64,000 nt of DNA, from assembly GCA_964551545.1 (NCBI GenBank), contig CAZKCT010000003.1:1-64000 (forward strand). Direction: 5' to 3'. The notes under the pieces were generated by a model. That model did no database searches. It was not told where the DNA came from and was given only the letters and a program-made list of their open reading frames with translations. Source of the DNA: Thiopontia sp964551545 (GTDB lineage Bacteria > Pseudomonadota > Gammaproteobacteria > GCF-002020875). Numbering within the stretch: the first letter of the stretch is position 1; the number at the start of each line of letters is the position of its first letter. Made by a program: the position numbers and the translations under genes. This document shows, one piece after another, positions 55,401-64,000 of this stretch.

Positions 55401-57411
55401 GCGCTTTTCCTGACCGTTTCCCTTTGACCCCCATCTTCTTCCTTGCACCCGTCCGGCTGCGATGTGGACGATTGCGCTGTTCTGCAGGGACTAGATGTTT
55501 TTTCCCTGGACCAATGAGATCCTCTCTCCCCATCTCAATCAATGCCTGGCGCAGTAGTGGCCAGTTATTGGGATCGTGGTAACGGAGAAATGCTTTATGT
55601 AGCCTGCGTCGACGCCCCCCTTTTGGAATAGGAATGGTATCGCTCTCTCTCTTAATCTTTCGTAATGGATTAAAGGCCGTGTGGTACATGGTGGTTGCCA
55701 GTGCCATTGGCGTTGGCAGAAAATTTTGTACCTGGTCAGGGCGGAAACGGTTCTGTTTAAGCCACAAAGCCAACGCTACCATATCCTCATCAGTCGTCCC
55801 TGGGTGGGCAGCGATAAAATAGGGAATCAGATACTGCTCTTTCCCCGCTTTTCTGGAGAAGCGATCAAACATCTCCCGGAAACGGTAGAAAGTATCGATC
55901 CCCGGCTTCATCATTTTGCTAAGCGGTTCAGACTCAGTATGTTCTGGTGCAATTTTCAGATAACCACCGACATGATGCGTTGCCAGCTCTTCGACATACT
56001 CCGGTGAGCGCACTGCAAGATCATAACGAAGCCCAGATGCAATGGAGATCCGCTTCACTCCCGGTAAGGATCGCGCACTACGATAGAGCTCAATCAGTGG
56101 CTGATGATTGGTCTCCATCTGTGGGCAGATCTCTGGATAGACGCAGGAGAGTCGTCGACAGGAAGACTCTATCTTGGAATCCCTGCAGCGCATCCGATAC
56201 ATATTGGCGGTGGGACCACCGAGATCGGAAATGCTTCCGGTGAAGCCCGGAACCTGCCGCAGCTCTTCAATCTCTCTCAATATCGACGCTTGTGAGCGAC
56301 TCTGAATCACACGCCCCTCATGCTCTGTAATTGAGCAAAAAGTACAACCACCAAAACAGCCACGCATAATATTGATCGAAAAGCGGATCATCTCATAGGC
56401 CGGAATCCGGGCCTGCTGGTAACTCGGATGTGGAAGACGGGTATAGGGGAGCTCATAAACCCGATCCAGCTCCTCTGTCTGTAGTGGAACTGGAGGCGGA
56501 TTGACCCATAAAAATTGATCGCCATGCGGTTGCACCAGTGTCCGTGCATTGCCTGGATTGGTCTCGAGATGGAAGATACGAGAGCTATGCGCATAGAGCT
56601 GCTGATCGCGTTTGACCTGCTCATAAGAGGGCAGTCGAATCAGGGTGTTTTCTCGTTGGCTCCCTGTGGTTGAGGGTGCACCACTTCCATCGACGGGAAG
56701 CTCGGAAAAATCGAGCTGCTTCCATTCAGGTTCCAGAGCACGGTAATCCTCCCCTCGCAATAGCAAGGCAGACCCACGCAGGTTGTGAATCTCCTCGATG
56801 GACTCCCCTGCGGCCATGCGGTGTGCCAGCTCTACGATCGCACGCTCCGCATTCCCATAAAGGAGCAGATCAGCGCGTGCGTCCATCAAGATCGATCTTC
56901 GTACTTTATCCGACCAGTAATCATAGTGAGCCATTCGTCGCAGACTCGCCTCGATACCACCCAGCACAATGGGGGCTTCTTTCCACGCCTCTCGACAGCG
57001 CTGACTATAGACAATGGTGGAGCGGTCTGGGCGCATTCCACCTTCACCACCTGGCGTATAGGCATCATCACGCCGCACACGATGATCGGAGGTGTAACGG
57101 TTGACCATCGAATCCATATTACCCGCTGTGACCCCAAAGAAGAGATTAGGCTGTCCCAGCGCCTGAAATGATTCCGCACTACGCCAATCAGGCTGTGAAA
57201 GGATTCCAACCCGAAACCCTTGGGCCTCCAGAAGTCGACCAATCAGTGCCATACCGAAACTGGGATGGTCGATATAGGCATCTCCGGTCACCAGAATGAT
57301 GTCGCAAGAGTCCCACCCCAGCTCATCCATCTCCTCTCGACACATGGGCAACACAGGGGCCACACCAAAACGGTGCGCCCAATATTTTCGCCGGGAGAAA
57401 AGGGTATTCAT
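55381..57411 (-). CDS. ygiQ: YgiQ family radical SAM protein
   Basis: 676 residues. N-terminal domain IILVTGDAYIDHPSFGMALI typical of YgiQ; radical SAM cluster cysteines in RGCFGGCTFCSITEHEG; a conserved CVYPEICPQ block and a basic C-terminal tail. The enzyme's reaction is not known. Lies between the TonB-family gene (50 bases upstream) and relA (overlapping), on one strand. Confidence 0.95.
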   Translation of the reverse strand: MNTLFSRRKYWAHRFGVAPVLPMCREEMDELGWDSCDIILVTGDAYIDHPSFGMALIGRLLEAQGFRVGILSQPDWRSAESFQALGQPNLFFGVTAGNMDSMVNRYTSDHRVRRDDAYTPGGEGGMRPDRSTIVYSQRCREAWKEAPIVLGGIEASLRRMAHYDYWSDKVRRSILMDARADLLLYGNAERAIVELAHRMAAGESIEEIHNLRGSALLLRGEDYRALEPEWKQLDFSELPVDGSGAPSTTGSQRENTLIRLPSYEQVKRDQQLYAHSSRIFHLETNPGNARTLVQPHGDQFLWVNPPPVPLQTEELDRVYELPYTRLPHPSYQQARIPAYEMIRFSINIMRGCFGGCTFCSITEHEGRVIQSRSQASILREIEELRQVPGFTGSISDLGGPTANMYRMRCRDSKIESSCRRLSCVYPEICPQMETNHQPLIELYRSARSLPGVKRISIASGLRYDLAVRSPEYVEELATHHVGGYLKIAPEHTESEPLSKMMKPGIDTFYRFREMFDRFSRKAGKEQYLIPYFIAAHPGTTDEDMVALALWLKQNRFRPDQVQNFLPTPMALATTMYHTAFNPLRKIKRESDTIPIPKGGRRRRLHKAFLRYHDPNNWPLLRQALIEMGREDLIGPGKKHLVPAEQRNRPHRSRTGARKKMGVKGKRSGKAHGRTRR

Positions 57412-57461
57412 CGGGACATTATACTGGGCTTTACCCCAGAAGCGCCTTGGACAGTGAGGTT

Positions 57462-58664
57462 CTACTGCTGTTTGAGTTTGATGGTGACCGGAAAGGCAAA
57501 GCCTACTTTGTCACTCTCTACCTGATCCGGGAATGGCTCAAAACGGGCCATCGTCACCATGCGCTCAACCGCCTCATCCAACGCCTGATGCCCTGAGCTC
57601 TGAATGACTTCGGTACTCAACAGTTTTCCAGCACGATTGAGAACGAAACCAACAATGACCTTCCCTTGTATTTTTAGCTCTTCGGCAACCGCTTTGGGAT
57701 AGAGGGTAAACTCTCGCAAACTCAGGCGAACTCGAGCACGATAGCCAAAATTGATTCCACCCACTCCTGCATATTGGTTTCTCCAACGGGTCAGTTTTCT
57801 CTTTTCGGCAGCTGTCACCTCAGAGGAAGAGGGCTGTTTTGCAGTTTTCGTAGCCGATTTTGATGCGGTAGAGCTCGGTGGCGTAGGCCTCCAGTCCTCA
57901 GCCTGAACTTGAGGGAGCTGTTCCATGGTTGCAGCATCGAAGTGGAGCTGCTCAATCTGGATTTCCGCCAGAATCACCTCTGACCCTCCGATCGCTTCTG
58001 GAAGTATTTGCTCTTGCGGCAGATCAACCGAAGCACTCTCCAGCTCCTTCAACTCTTCAAATGCCGGAATCTGCAGCTCCTCTTTCGATGGTGCAAGATT
58101 CATCGATCCAGAATCTTCAACACCATTCAGAGAGATACTCTCTCCGCCAGATAACGCCGCCACTGCGCTCAGTTCAGGCTCCAGCGCCGCTGCAGTTGGT
58201 TGGGGTGCAGCAATCGGTGCAGCGGCCGACGGGAGCACTTCCGCTGCTGCAGCCTCTTGAGGCCCATCCACCGAAGCGGTATCGGGTGTCAGCTCAACCA
58301 GCTCTCCCGGCTCCATCTTCAGCTCGACCGGGTCGGGAGCGGCACCTGGAGTCACTTCAAGGACACTATCTGAGGGCGCAACATGGGAAAAGGCCTCTGC
58401 CAACTGCTGTTGAGTCTCATCCAGCGAGACCATAGGAATCTTCTCTTCCTCTTGCAATATCTCAGGCTGAACAAGCTCTGGTTTTTCCAATACCACTTGC
58501 TCTATGACATCAGGATCCGCCAGTTGTACCGTAAAGGCTCGTTCGCTACTCCCCTGTTGCACCAATGGTGTCATCTGATAGATCGGTAGAAAGCGGACCA
58601 GTGCAATGTGCAACAGCAGTGATCCTACAAAGGCGATAAACCACTGGCGAGACCGGATCACCAT
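57462..58664 (-). CDS. TonB-family energy-transducing protein
   Basis: 400 residues. One N-terminal membrane helix (FIAFVGSLLLHIALVRFL), a long Pro/Glu/Ala-rich periplasmic span (about 60-300), and a TonB C-terminal domain: KVIVGFVLNRAGKLLSTEVI then SSGHQALDEAVERMV. It couples the proton motive force, harvested by ExbB-ExbD, to an outer-membrane partner. The two ExbD genes and ExbB lie directly upstream (2-18 bases apart), so this is one motor operon. The partner receptor is not in the window. Confidence 0.9.
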   Translation of the reverse strand: MVIRSRQWFIAFVGSLLLHIALVRFLPIYQMTPLVQQGSSERAFTVQLADPDVIEQVVLEKPELVQPEILQEEEKIPMVSLDETQQQLAEAFSHVAPSDSVLEVTPGAAPDPVELKMEPGELVELTPDTASVDGPQEAAAAEVLPSAAAPIAAPQPTAAALEPELSAVAALSGGESISLNGVEDSGSMNLAPSKEELQIPAFEELKELESASVDLPQEQILPEAIGGSEVILAEIQIEQLHFDAATMEQLPQVQAEDWRPTPPSSTASKSATKTAKQPSSSEVTAAEKRKLTRWRNQYAGVGGINFGYRARVRLSLREFTLYPKAVAEELKIQGKVIVGFVLNRAGKLLSTEVIQSSGHQALDEAVERMVTMARFEPFPDQVESDKVGFAFPVTIKLKQQ

Positions 58665-58666
58665 GG

Positions 58667-59074
58667 TTAGCGTTGTGCCTCCGTAGTCACCAGCTCAATC
58701 TCCTTGACCCCGCTTTTACGGATCTCTTCCAACAACTTCACCAGCTGATGGGCATCCACCCGCTGATCTGCATGAACCTCCACAGAAGGGGGAACCCCAT
58801 CCCGGTGAGATTGCTCCATCAGATAACGGAGTTGAAAGGCGTTACGAATGGGGCGCTCGCCAACCGCCATATTCCCATCCTGATCAAGAAACAGAGATAG
58901 ATCCATCCGTTCGACGCGATGCTGACTACTTGACTCTGGGTGCTCAATCTCCCAAAACCCTGGAGAGCGAATGGTTCCAGCGACCAGAAAGAAGATGATC
59001 AACAGAAAGATGACACTGACCAATGGGGTCATGTCCAACTCAGAGTGTCGCTTGTGGGAGTATTGAAAACGCAT
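58667..59074 (-). CDS. exbD: ExbD/TolR-type protein (second copy)
   Basis: 135 residues. A single N-terminal helix with the key Asp in LDMTPLVSVIFLLIIFFLVA and a periplasmic C-terminal domain (VEVHADQRVDAHQLVKLLEE). One of two neighbouring ExbD genes; ExbD forms the stator-like partner in the ExbB channel. 11 bases after the first copy. Confidence 0.92.
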   Translation of the reverse strand: MRFQYSHKRHSELDMTPLVSVIFLLIIFFLVAGTIRSPGFWEIEHPESSSQHRVERMDLSLFLDQDGNMAVGERPIRNAFQLRYLMEQSHRDGVPPSVEVHADQRVDAHQLVKLLEEIRKSGVKEIELVTTEAQR

Positions 59075-59085
59075 GATCGTGATGC

Positions 59086-59484
59086 TTAGCGAATCAGGCT
59101 CACCAGCGATGCGCCCCCCTCACGAAGCTGGTCCATCACTAGCACCACTTGTTGTAGTGGAAGACCCGCATCTGGACGCACAATAAAACGGGTCTGCGGG
59201 CGCTTTTCCAGTAGCAGTGCAGTCCGAGCAGCAATCTCTACCTGCTGCACTCGTCGCCCGTTGAAATCGACAACACCCTGATCATGAACCCTCACCAATG
59301 AAGCACCTTGCCAGGCGTTGCTTCCTTTCCCCTTTTCGGCCGGTATATCCAGTGACAAGGTACGCTGCTGAGAGAAGCTAGTGGTCAGCATGAAGAAGAT
59401 CAACAGCAGGAAGACCACATCAATCAGAGATGTGAGACTCAGCCAGCGCCGTCTCGATGGCCGGGCAAGCGATTCGAACTGCAT
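59086..59484 (-). CDS. exbD: ExbD/TolR-type protein (first copy)
   Basis: 132 residues. Helix with the proton-carrying Asp in LTSLIDVVFLLLIFFMLTTS, then a periplasmic domain ending LREGGASLVSLIR. Only loosely similar to the second copy, so the pair may form mixed dimers. 18 bases after exbB. Confidence 0.93.
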   Translation of the reverse strand: MQFESLARPSRRRWLSLTSLIDVVFLLLIFFMLTTSFSQQRTLSLDIPAEKGKGSNAWQGASLVRVHDQGVVDFNGRRVQQVEIAARTALLLEKRPQTRFIVRPDAGLPLQQVVLVMDQLREGGASLVSLIR

Positions 59485-59502
59485 GACAGAAGCCGTAAGT
59501 CT

Positions 59503-60138
59503 TTATTCAGCGTTTCGAATCACACTCAGGGTCTGGGTGACTGCTTCGCCCATATCCTGACGTGTTCGTTCCACAATCCCTTCTAGCCAATTGACCGCAG
59601 CCAGCGCAGGGATCGCAATAGCCAGCCCGAAGGCGGTTGTAATCAGTGCCTCCCAGATTCCACCAGCCAACATGGTGACATCCACCTGGACGCCAGCCTC
59701 CTCAAGCTGCATAAAGGCCTGGATCATCCCCAATACCGTCCCCAATAGTCCCAACAATGGGCTGAGGTGGGCAACCGCATCCAGTCCACGAATATAAGAG
59801 GTCAAGCGCTCCAGCTGGGTTCTTCCCTCATTCTCCAGCTCCTCTTTCGCGGCACTACTCACTTCTGGGGCAGCGCCAACATCACAAAGCTGAATGGCCC
59901 GCTCCATCACCCGCGCAATGGGCCCTTTACGGTTCGAGAGTTCGGTAATCGCAATCTCTTTTTGGCCACGCTCAATAGACTGCAGTGCCTTTCGCACAAA
60001 GCCATGGGAACGAAACAGCACCCGCTGTGACTGAAAATGGTAGAGCTTTACCAAGAATACGGCCAGCCCATAGACAGAGAGAGCCAACAGGATGATGGCC
60101 ACAGGGCCACCTTTACTTACGAGCAGTTCCAGTCCCAT
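59503..60138 (-). CDS. exbB: ExbB/TolQ-type proton channel protein
   Basis: 211 residues with three membrane helices: about 10-30, then LGLLGTVLGMIQAFMQLEEAG (helix 2) and ITTAFGLAIAIPALAAVNWL (helix 3). These are the MotA/TolQ/ExbB signatures. It forms the pentameric channel around ExbD. 12 bases after a small secreted protein gene, before two exbD genes. Confidence 0.94.
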   Translation of the reverse strand: MGLELLVSKGGPVAIILLALSVYGLAVFLVKLYHFQSQRVLFRSHGFVRKALQSIERGQKEIAITELSNRKGPIARVMERAIQLCDVGAAPEVSSAAKEELENEGRTQLERLTSYIRGLDAVAHLSPLLGLLGTVLGMIQAFMQLEEAGVQVDVTMLAGGIWEALITTAFGLAIAIPALAAVNWLEGIVERTRQDMGEAVTQTLSVIRNAE

Positions 60139-60150
60139 GGAGTATGTCCC

Positions 60151-60585
60151 TTATTTGAAGAGTTTAACCGAAGATTTTGATCCGGTATTGATGCGCTGCA
60201 TGCAGTTTGCGACTTCTTCATCGCCACTCTTGCAGGAGAGCATCTGATTCAGCAGTACACTGCTGATCTTGTCGCACGTTACATCTTTCATCGGTACCAG
60301 CTTGATGACCGTCTTATTGGCCATCACCTGTTGGAAATCCGCAAGGAAATGCGCCGCGATCACCTCTTCTTGATCAAAGGCAAAAAGCTCAGACTTGAAT
60401 TCTGAAAAAGCGAGATCGCTCTTATTGGAGAAGCGAATATAGGCAACACAAAGATTATCACGCTGCTCCAGTTTATTGATCTCCATGTAGAGCGCATCGC
60501 TACTCTTTTCTGCTTCCTCTGACTCAGCTGCTGTCACCGAGAATGAGAGCAGTGCTGCCATCAGCAATCCAGTCCATTTTTTCAT
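60151..60585 (-). CDS. Secreted protein of unknown function in the TonB operon
   Basis: 144 residues from ATG 60585 (KKWTGLLMAALLSFSVTAA signal peptide); the frame is open to 60621. The mature part has four cysteines (NLCVAYIRF, VTCDKISS, MLSCKSGD, VANCMQRI), likely in two disulfides. No family recognised. Position 12 bases before exbB suggests a periplasmic accessory of the motor. Confidence 0.75.
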   Translation of the reverse strand: MKKWTGLLMAALLSFSVTAAESEEAEKSSDALYMEINKLEQRDNLCVAYIRFSNKSDLAFSEFKSELFAFDQEEVIAAHFLADFQQVMANKTVIKLVPMKDVTCDKISSVLLNQMLSCKSGDEEVANCMQRINTGSKSSVKLFK

Positions 60586-60653
60586 CTTGTCGATCCCTCT
60601 TGATTTTGTGCAATATTCCATTACTGTGCCCGATTCAGGGACACAAATTCTGA

Positions 60654-61322
60654 TCAGTTACAGTGCAACGCCAGATACTCTAGATCACTGTCTTCGATCT
60701 CCCCCAACTCCCATTCACCACGCTGGTTGGCATGCGCGATTGCGGCCTCACGTGCCTCTGCACTCACCTCTTGAGGAATGGAGAGTACCTGTCCTGCATA
60801 GATTAAATCGGCATCCACAATCTGATCGCGGTTTGCGCAGAGCAGCAGTGGCCACATTGCTGGATCTCCATAAACGCTTTCCGTGGCAGCCACATCCCAC
60901 AAGCTACCGCCATCGCCGACCTCAAACTCGCTGACTTGCGGCTGTGTCTGATCTGCTGACTCGGATTCCAGTTCGGTCGCTTCTGGCATGCCGACCTCAA
61001 CGGTTGCAGTCGTCTGGACCTCTTCAACCTGTCCGGTTTCGTACTCTACGATCTCTGCGGGTTTCTCAGGAACCGGCTGACCAGCCGCTTCTGCGGTCTC
61101 AACCGCAACGGCATATTTAGAGCGAACCTCAAGGATTTCATCACACTCTGGCTGTGCGTACTCTTTAGTCCAATAACCGGTATGGATACAATCCCCATAT
61201 GGGGTACGAACAACTGCACCGAGGGAATCGGTCAAATACCCCTCAAAACTTCCCGCCTCCAGAGCTGTCGCCATAAAGATCGCGGGGACTCCAAAAAATA
61301 TGCTGTAACCCATTTTTTTCAT
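60654..61322 (-). CDS. Secreted protein with OmpA-type signature and LysM domain
   Basis: 222 residues. Signal peptide to about residue 23 (ALEAGS). Residues about 34-62 carry VVRTPYGDCIHTGYWTKEYA and ECD, the cysteine-bearing motif that precedes many OmpA/Pal-like domains. An acidic linker follows, then a LysM domain (GGSLWDVAATESVYGDPAMW...LIYAGQVLSIPQ) that binds glycan. No OmpA domain follows. Likely sits at the cell wall, heading the ExbB-ExbD-ExbD-TonB string. Confidence 0.85.
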   Translation of the reverse strand: MKKMGYSIFFGVPAIFMATALEAGSFEGYLTDSLGAVVRTPYGDCIHTGYWTKEYAQPECDEILEVRSKYAVAVETAEAAGQPVPEKPAEIVEYETGQVEEVQTTATVEVGMPEATELESESADQTQPQVSEFEVGDGGSLWDVAATESVYGDPAMWPLLLCANRDQIVDADLIYAGQVLSIPQEVSAEAREAAIAHANQRGEWELGEIEDSDLEYLALHCN

Positions 61323-61522
61323 TTTAGAGCTTTCCTTTTATTCGTTTGATACAAGCAGTGATGGCGAATGCCTCAAAATACTGATTCACTAGCTGAATTC
61401 GATGAATACTACTGTAGCTACCCTTTTTTTTCACGGCCTTTTTTGAAGAAAAAAGCGAGATTTTGGCGAAACAGAAGATGGTATGATCCGCAGCTCCATG
61501 AACCTTTGATCCGACCCCCACC

Positions 61523-61981
61523 ATGATGCAAAAACAGCTCCTTTCTCTTCTTGTCTCCTTGGCCCTCTCCTCCGTTGCAGCGGCCCAGCAAAGTGCACCC
61601 ATTGCAAACCCGGAACACCCTGCAGCCCAGACAACTCCTGCACCAGCCCCTCAACATGTGCAGCGCAGCCGCCCAGCCAATAACGAAGAGATCCCTGATG
61701 ACATCTGGAGCACCATCGCCTCCCCGTTTGACCCCATCGGCGGTGCCCAGAACTTTATGCAGCAGGCACCACAGATGCCTATGATGCAGCAACAGCCACA
61801 ACAGCCCATCCGCTATCCCGCTCCAGCCATTCCATACGAGATGCCTCCACAAGAGAAGCAGATCGCAGCATACCCGGAAGAGTATTGGAACTGTCTACTG
61901 AATAACCTTCAGGGGCTCGGGAGTGATGTGGCTGCCAAGCTGATCACTCGAGCTTGCCAGAAAAAATACCCTAAACGGTAG
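61523..61981 (+). CDS. Secreted Pro/Gln-rich protein of unknown function
   Basis: 152 residues. Signal peptide LLSLLVSLALSSVAAAQQ; a disordered Pro/Gln/Met-rich middle (about 30-115); and a C-terminal block YWNCLLNNLQGLGSDVAA with a second Cys in RACQKKYP, which resembles small C-terminal motifs seen in other uncharacterised proteins. Its end overlaps ubiA, on the other strand, by 11 bases. The 200-base gap before it (61323-61522) shows no other gene. Confidence 0.7.
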   Translation: MMQKQLLSLLVSLALSSVAAAQQSAPIANPEHPAAQTTPAPAPQHVQRSRPANNEEIPDDIWSTIASPFDPIGGAQNFMQQAPQMPMMQQQPQQPIRYPAPAIPYEMPPQEKQIAAYPEEYWNCLLNNLQGLGSDVAAKLITRACQKKYPKR

Positions 61982-62828
61982 CGATCCCATCGAGGGCGAT
62001 GGCGATAAAGATCGTCATCCCCAACCAGTGGTTGTGAAGAAAAGCACGAAAGCAGTCTGCCGGCTCGCGTTTTCGGATCAACCACTGATGATACCCTCCC
62101 TGGATAGCTGCCACAGCAAGTCCCATCCAGTAGAAGATGCCGAGCCCAAATGCATCTCCAGCTACAATCAACAACCCCAGCATCAATAGCTGAAACAGCC
62201 CAATCATCAGCCGATCATTGTCTCCAAAGAGAATCGCTGTGGAGCGAACGCCTATCTTGAGATCATCCTCTCGATCAACCATGGCATACATCGTATCGTA
62301 GACCACCGCCCAACAGAGCGTAGCAAGAAACAGTAGCCAGGCTGCAGGCGGCACTACATCGCTGACCGCCGCAAAAGCCATCGGGATCGCCCAACCAAAA
62401 GCGGCCCCAAGAAAGAGCTGAGGAAGGTGGGTATAGCGCTTCATAAATGGATAAACAATGGCCAGCAGGGCCGCTCCGAAGGAGAGCAGAATCGTGAGCT
62501 TGTTCATCAACAGTACCAACAGGAAGGCCGCCACAACCAGCACCACAAATAGCGTCAGCGCCTCACGCACGGAAACTTCGCCACTGGTCATCGGACGCGC
62601 GGCCGTGCGCCGCACATGGCGATCAACCTTGCGGTCCGCATAATCATTGATGATACAACCGGCAGAGCGCATCAGAACCACACCCGCAACAAACACCACC
62701 AGTGTGAGCAGTGGAGGAATTCCCTCTGCGGCAACCCAGAGCCCCCAGAGGGTGGGCCATAACAGCAAGAGGATTCCAATCGGCTTATCCAGCCGCATCA
62801 GGCGATAGTAGGCGTTCCACTGCATCAC
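61971..62828 (-). CDS. ubiA: 4-hydroxybenzoate octaprenyltransferase
   Basis: 285 residues with about eight or nine helices. First Asp-rich motif NDYADRKVD and second DREDDLKIG bind the prenyl diphosphate with Mg; LDKPIGILLLLWPTLWGLWV is UbiA-specific. It attaches the prenyl tail to 4-hydroxybenzoate in ubiquinone synthesis. It overlaps the upstream kinase gene by 4 bases. No ubiC is next to it. Confidence 0.96.
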   Translation of the reverse strand: MMQWNAYYRLMRLDKPIGILLLLWPTLWGLWVAAEGIPPLLTLVVFVAGVVLMRSAGCIINDYADRKVDRHVRRTAARPMTSGEVSVREALTLFVVLVVAAFLLVLLMNKLTILLSFGAALLAIVYPFMKRYTHLPQLFLGAAFGWAIPMAFAAVSDVVPPAAWLLFLATLCWAVVYDTMYAMVDREDDLKIGVRSTAILFGDNDRLMIGLFQLLMLGLLIVAGDAFGLGIFYWMGLAVAAIQGGYHQWLIRKREPADCFRAFLHNHWLGMTIFIAIALDGIATV

Positions 62829-63724
62829 TGTATTTCCTTTTCCTCATCATGAAAGTGTATGGAGCAGATCTGATGATTCTCCCCAATTGGCATCAACACA
62901 TCCGCCTTTAGGGGAAGTGTATCCAACATGTGTCGAGTCAGTCGCTCATAGTGCGCCACAAACCGGGCCACCTCATCCTCTGTCATCCCCTTTCCCGGGT
63001 GACTTTGTCTCAACTTCTGCTCTTGTAATTGCCGCCACTCCAGCACCGAAGAGAACGCGGGTGCTTGTAACATCAAGAGCCGGTCCAGGCGCGCAAAGAG
63101 TTGTCGATATGCACCCTCCAGCTGCCGGTTGGCATAACCTCGCCATACCCCTTCGGGATCTTCATTTTGTTCCAGCTGATTGGCAGGCTCCACCAATTCA
63201 ACTTCTCGCTGAGGCACTGCGCCGACACACCACCCCTCAAGAAGGATCAGATCCAGGCCGCTTGGCGGGCAGTGCCACACCTGTTGATCCGTCGATTCAT
63301 CCATCGACTTGTCAAAACGGTCCAGCAGTAACTTGTCTCCAGATTTTGCCAGCATCAGCTGGTCAATCTGATGCTGCAGCCGTTGCAGATCATGAGTACC
63401 TGGCACACCCCGGGTCGAGAACAGGGGGTGGATCTGCTCTGCTAACTGCTGACGTTGAGATTGCCCAAAATAGTAATCATCAATTGAGAGAACAACACTC
63501 TCCAGAGAAAACGCCTCCCTTAACAGAAGCTGAAATCCACCGGCAAATGTACTTTTACCAGTTCCTTGTGCGCCATTGAGTCCAATCAACAATGGGGACT
63601 CAGCCACACGACACTGTTGCCGAAGCCACCTTCCAAGCGGGAGATCAACCCGTTCCAGTCGCTGCAAAACAGGGGCAGGATCGACTTGTTGGGTGTGCAG
63701 ATAATCAACCAGCGTCTGCATCAT
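62825..63724 (-). CDS. P-loop kinase, D-glycerate 3-kinase-like
   Basis: 299 residues. Walker A GLNGAQGTGKST at about 47-58, LSIDDYYFGQSQR and LILLEGWCVGA are typical of the uridine kinase/phosphoribulokinase/glycerate kinase group; HPLFSTRGVPGTHDL points to the glycerate kinase (GLYK-like) branch. Substrate is inferred. Overlaps ubiA by 4 bases and follows tadA by 5, so the three are probably co-transcribed. Confidence 0.88.
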   Translation of the reverse strand: MMQTLVDYLHTQQVDPAPVLQRLERVDLPLGRWLRQQCRVAESPLLIGLNGAQGTGKSTFAGGFQLLLREAFSLESVVLSIDDYYFGQSQRQQLAEQIHPLFSTRGVPGTHDLQRLQHQIDQLMLAKSGDKLLLDRFDKSMDESTDQQVWHCPPSGLDLILLEGWCVGAVPQREVELVEPANQLEQNEDPEGVWRGYANRQLEGAYRQLFARLDRLLMLQAPAFSSVLEWRQLQEQKLRQSHPGKGMTEDEVARFVAHYERLTRHMLDTLPLKADVLMPIGENHQICSIHFHDEEKEIQ

Positions 63725-63729
63725 TCTCC

Positions 63730-64000
63730 CTATTGGCGGCGTCGCCGAAAGAAATCTCGTAGCAGCGCACTACTCTCCTCTCCCATCACGCCAGAATCGA
63801 TCTCACAGTGGTGATTCAAAGCATGATGTTGAAGCAACTGGAATTGAGATCCTGCCGCCCCAGAGCGTGGGTCCGTTGCCGCAAAAACCACTCGATCGAT
63901 CCGCGCCTGCAGAATGGCGCCCGCACACATTGGACAGGGTTCCAGAGTGACATAGAGTGTGGCACCCGGAATTCGATAGTTTTTCTGATGGTTTGCCGCA
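63730..64000 (-). CDS. tadA: tRNA-specific adenosine deaminase TadA (5' end outside the window)
   Basis: About 90 C-terminal residues are present. The second zinc motif PCPMCAGAIL follows LYVTLE; then RVVFAATDPRSGAAGS and a basic end. The catalytic HAE motif lies beyond the window. TadA converts A34 to inosine in tRNA-Arg. The frame is open to the window edge. Confidence 0.93.
   Translation of the reverse strand, partial: AANHQKNYRIPGATLYVTLEPCPMCAGAILQARIDRVVFAATDPRSGAAGSQFQLLQHHALNHHCEIDSGVMGEESSALLRDFFRRRRQ

Noticed and set aside
61418..61852. 144-codon minus-strand frame opposite the secreted Pro/Gln-rich protein
   Set aside because: The plus-strand frame has a signal peptide and a conserved-looking C-terminal block; the minus frame is Trp/Gly/Cys-rich shadow sequence.

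Overview
The window is a stretch of bacterial chromosome from a gammaproteobacterium outside the Enterobacterales. Almost every block is core genome with gene neighbours familiar from that class: dnaB-alr-radA, ffh-rpsP-rimM-trmD-rplS, mutS/pncC/recA/recX/alaS/lysC/csrA/tRNA-Ser, rne<>rluC, yceD-rpmF-plsX-fabHDG-acpP-fabF-pabBC-tmk-holB-tatD, and ubiA near tadA. A YeeE/YedE transporter (a family that includes thiosulfate carriers) and a monofunctional aspartokinase would suit a free-living or symbiotic sulfur-oxidising lineage, but nothing here fixes the genus. The sequence is a draft scaffold: the one 100-N gap (3712-3811) is flanked by the same 55 bp on both sides, so it is almost certainly an unmerged contig overlap inside one gene.

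Layout. 0-5 kb: the 3' end of dnaB with the tail of an intein, alr, radA, and convergent yfjD-ypjD. 5-12 kb: ffh, the rpsP-rimM-trmD and rplS units, xerD, dsbC and a YeeE/YedE transporter. 12-12.6 kb: a higBA toxin-antitoxin module with a clear promoter/operator. 12.8-23 kb: mutS, pncC, thpR, recA-recX, alaS-lysC, csrA and tRNA-Ser(GCU), followed by a scrap of an IS256-type transposase. 23-30 kb: a small conserved protein, a low-molecular-weight phosphatase, rne with a long structured leader, rluC, a HAD phosphatase and maf. 30-40.4 kb: a long fatty-acid/folate/replication gene string. 40.4-46.9 kb: a class V aminotransferase, a PDC-sensor-like protein, a 2Fe-2S ferredoxin reductase, ppnN, yjbQ and bioA. 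46.9-53.2 kb: the least ordinary region, with a receiver protein, a phosphonate-type binding protein carrying an in-frame stop, a histidine kinase, a 640-residue protein ending in a lone P-loop, and an H-NS-like protein. 53.3-61.3 kb: one long minus-strand string from an OmpA-signature/LysM protein through ExbB-ExbD-ExbD-TonB to ygiQ and relA. 61.5-64 kb: a secreted protein, ubiA, a glycerate-kinase-like protein and the start of tadA.

How the parts work together. Translation and its control dominate: ribosomal proteins S16, L19 and L32, RimM, TrmD, RluC, AlaS, RNase E, CsrA and RelA. The three ribosomal-protein genes share one upstream layout: a perfect TATAAT, a GC-rich start region, a hairpin with a T-run, then the gene about 15-50 bases on. 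Stringent control plus attenuation is one possible reading; the hairpins may also simply terminate the genes upstream. The fatty-acid string supplies acyl chains and runs into folate (pabBC), dTMP (tmk) and the clamp loader (holB) through tightly overlapping genes.

The best candidates for unusual biology are the shared ribosomal-protein leader layout, the binding protein/kinase/receiver set with its premature stop, the protein with a C-terminal P-loop, the ExbB-ExbD-ExbD-TonB string with a LysM protein at its head, and two palindromic operators, one at higBA and one upstream of the H-NS-like gene.
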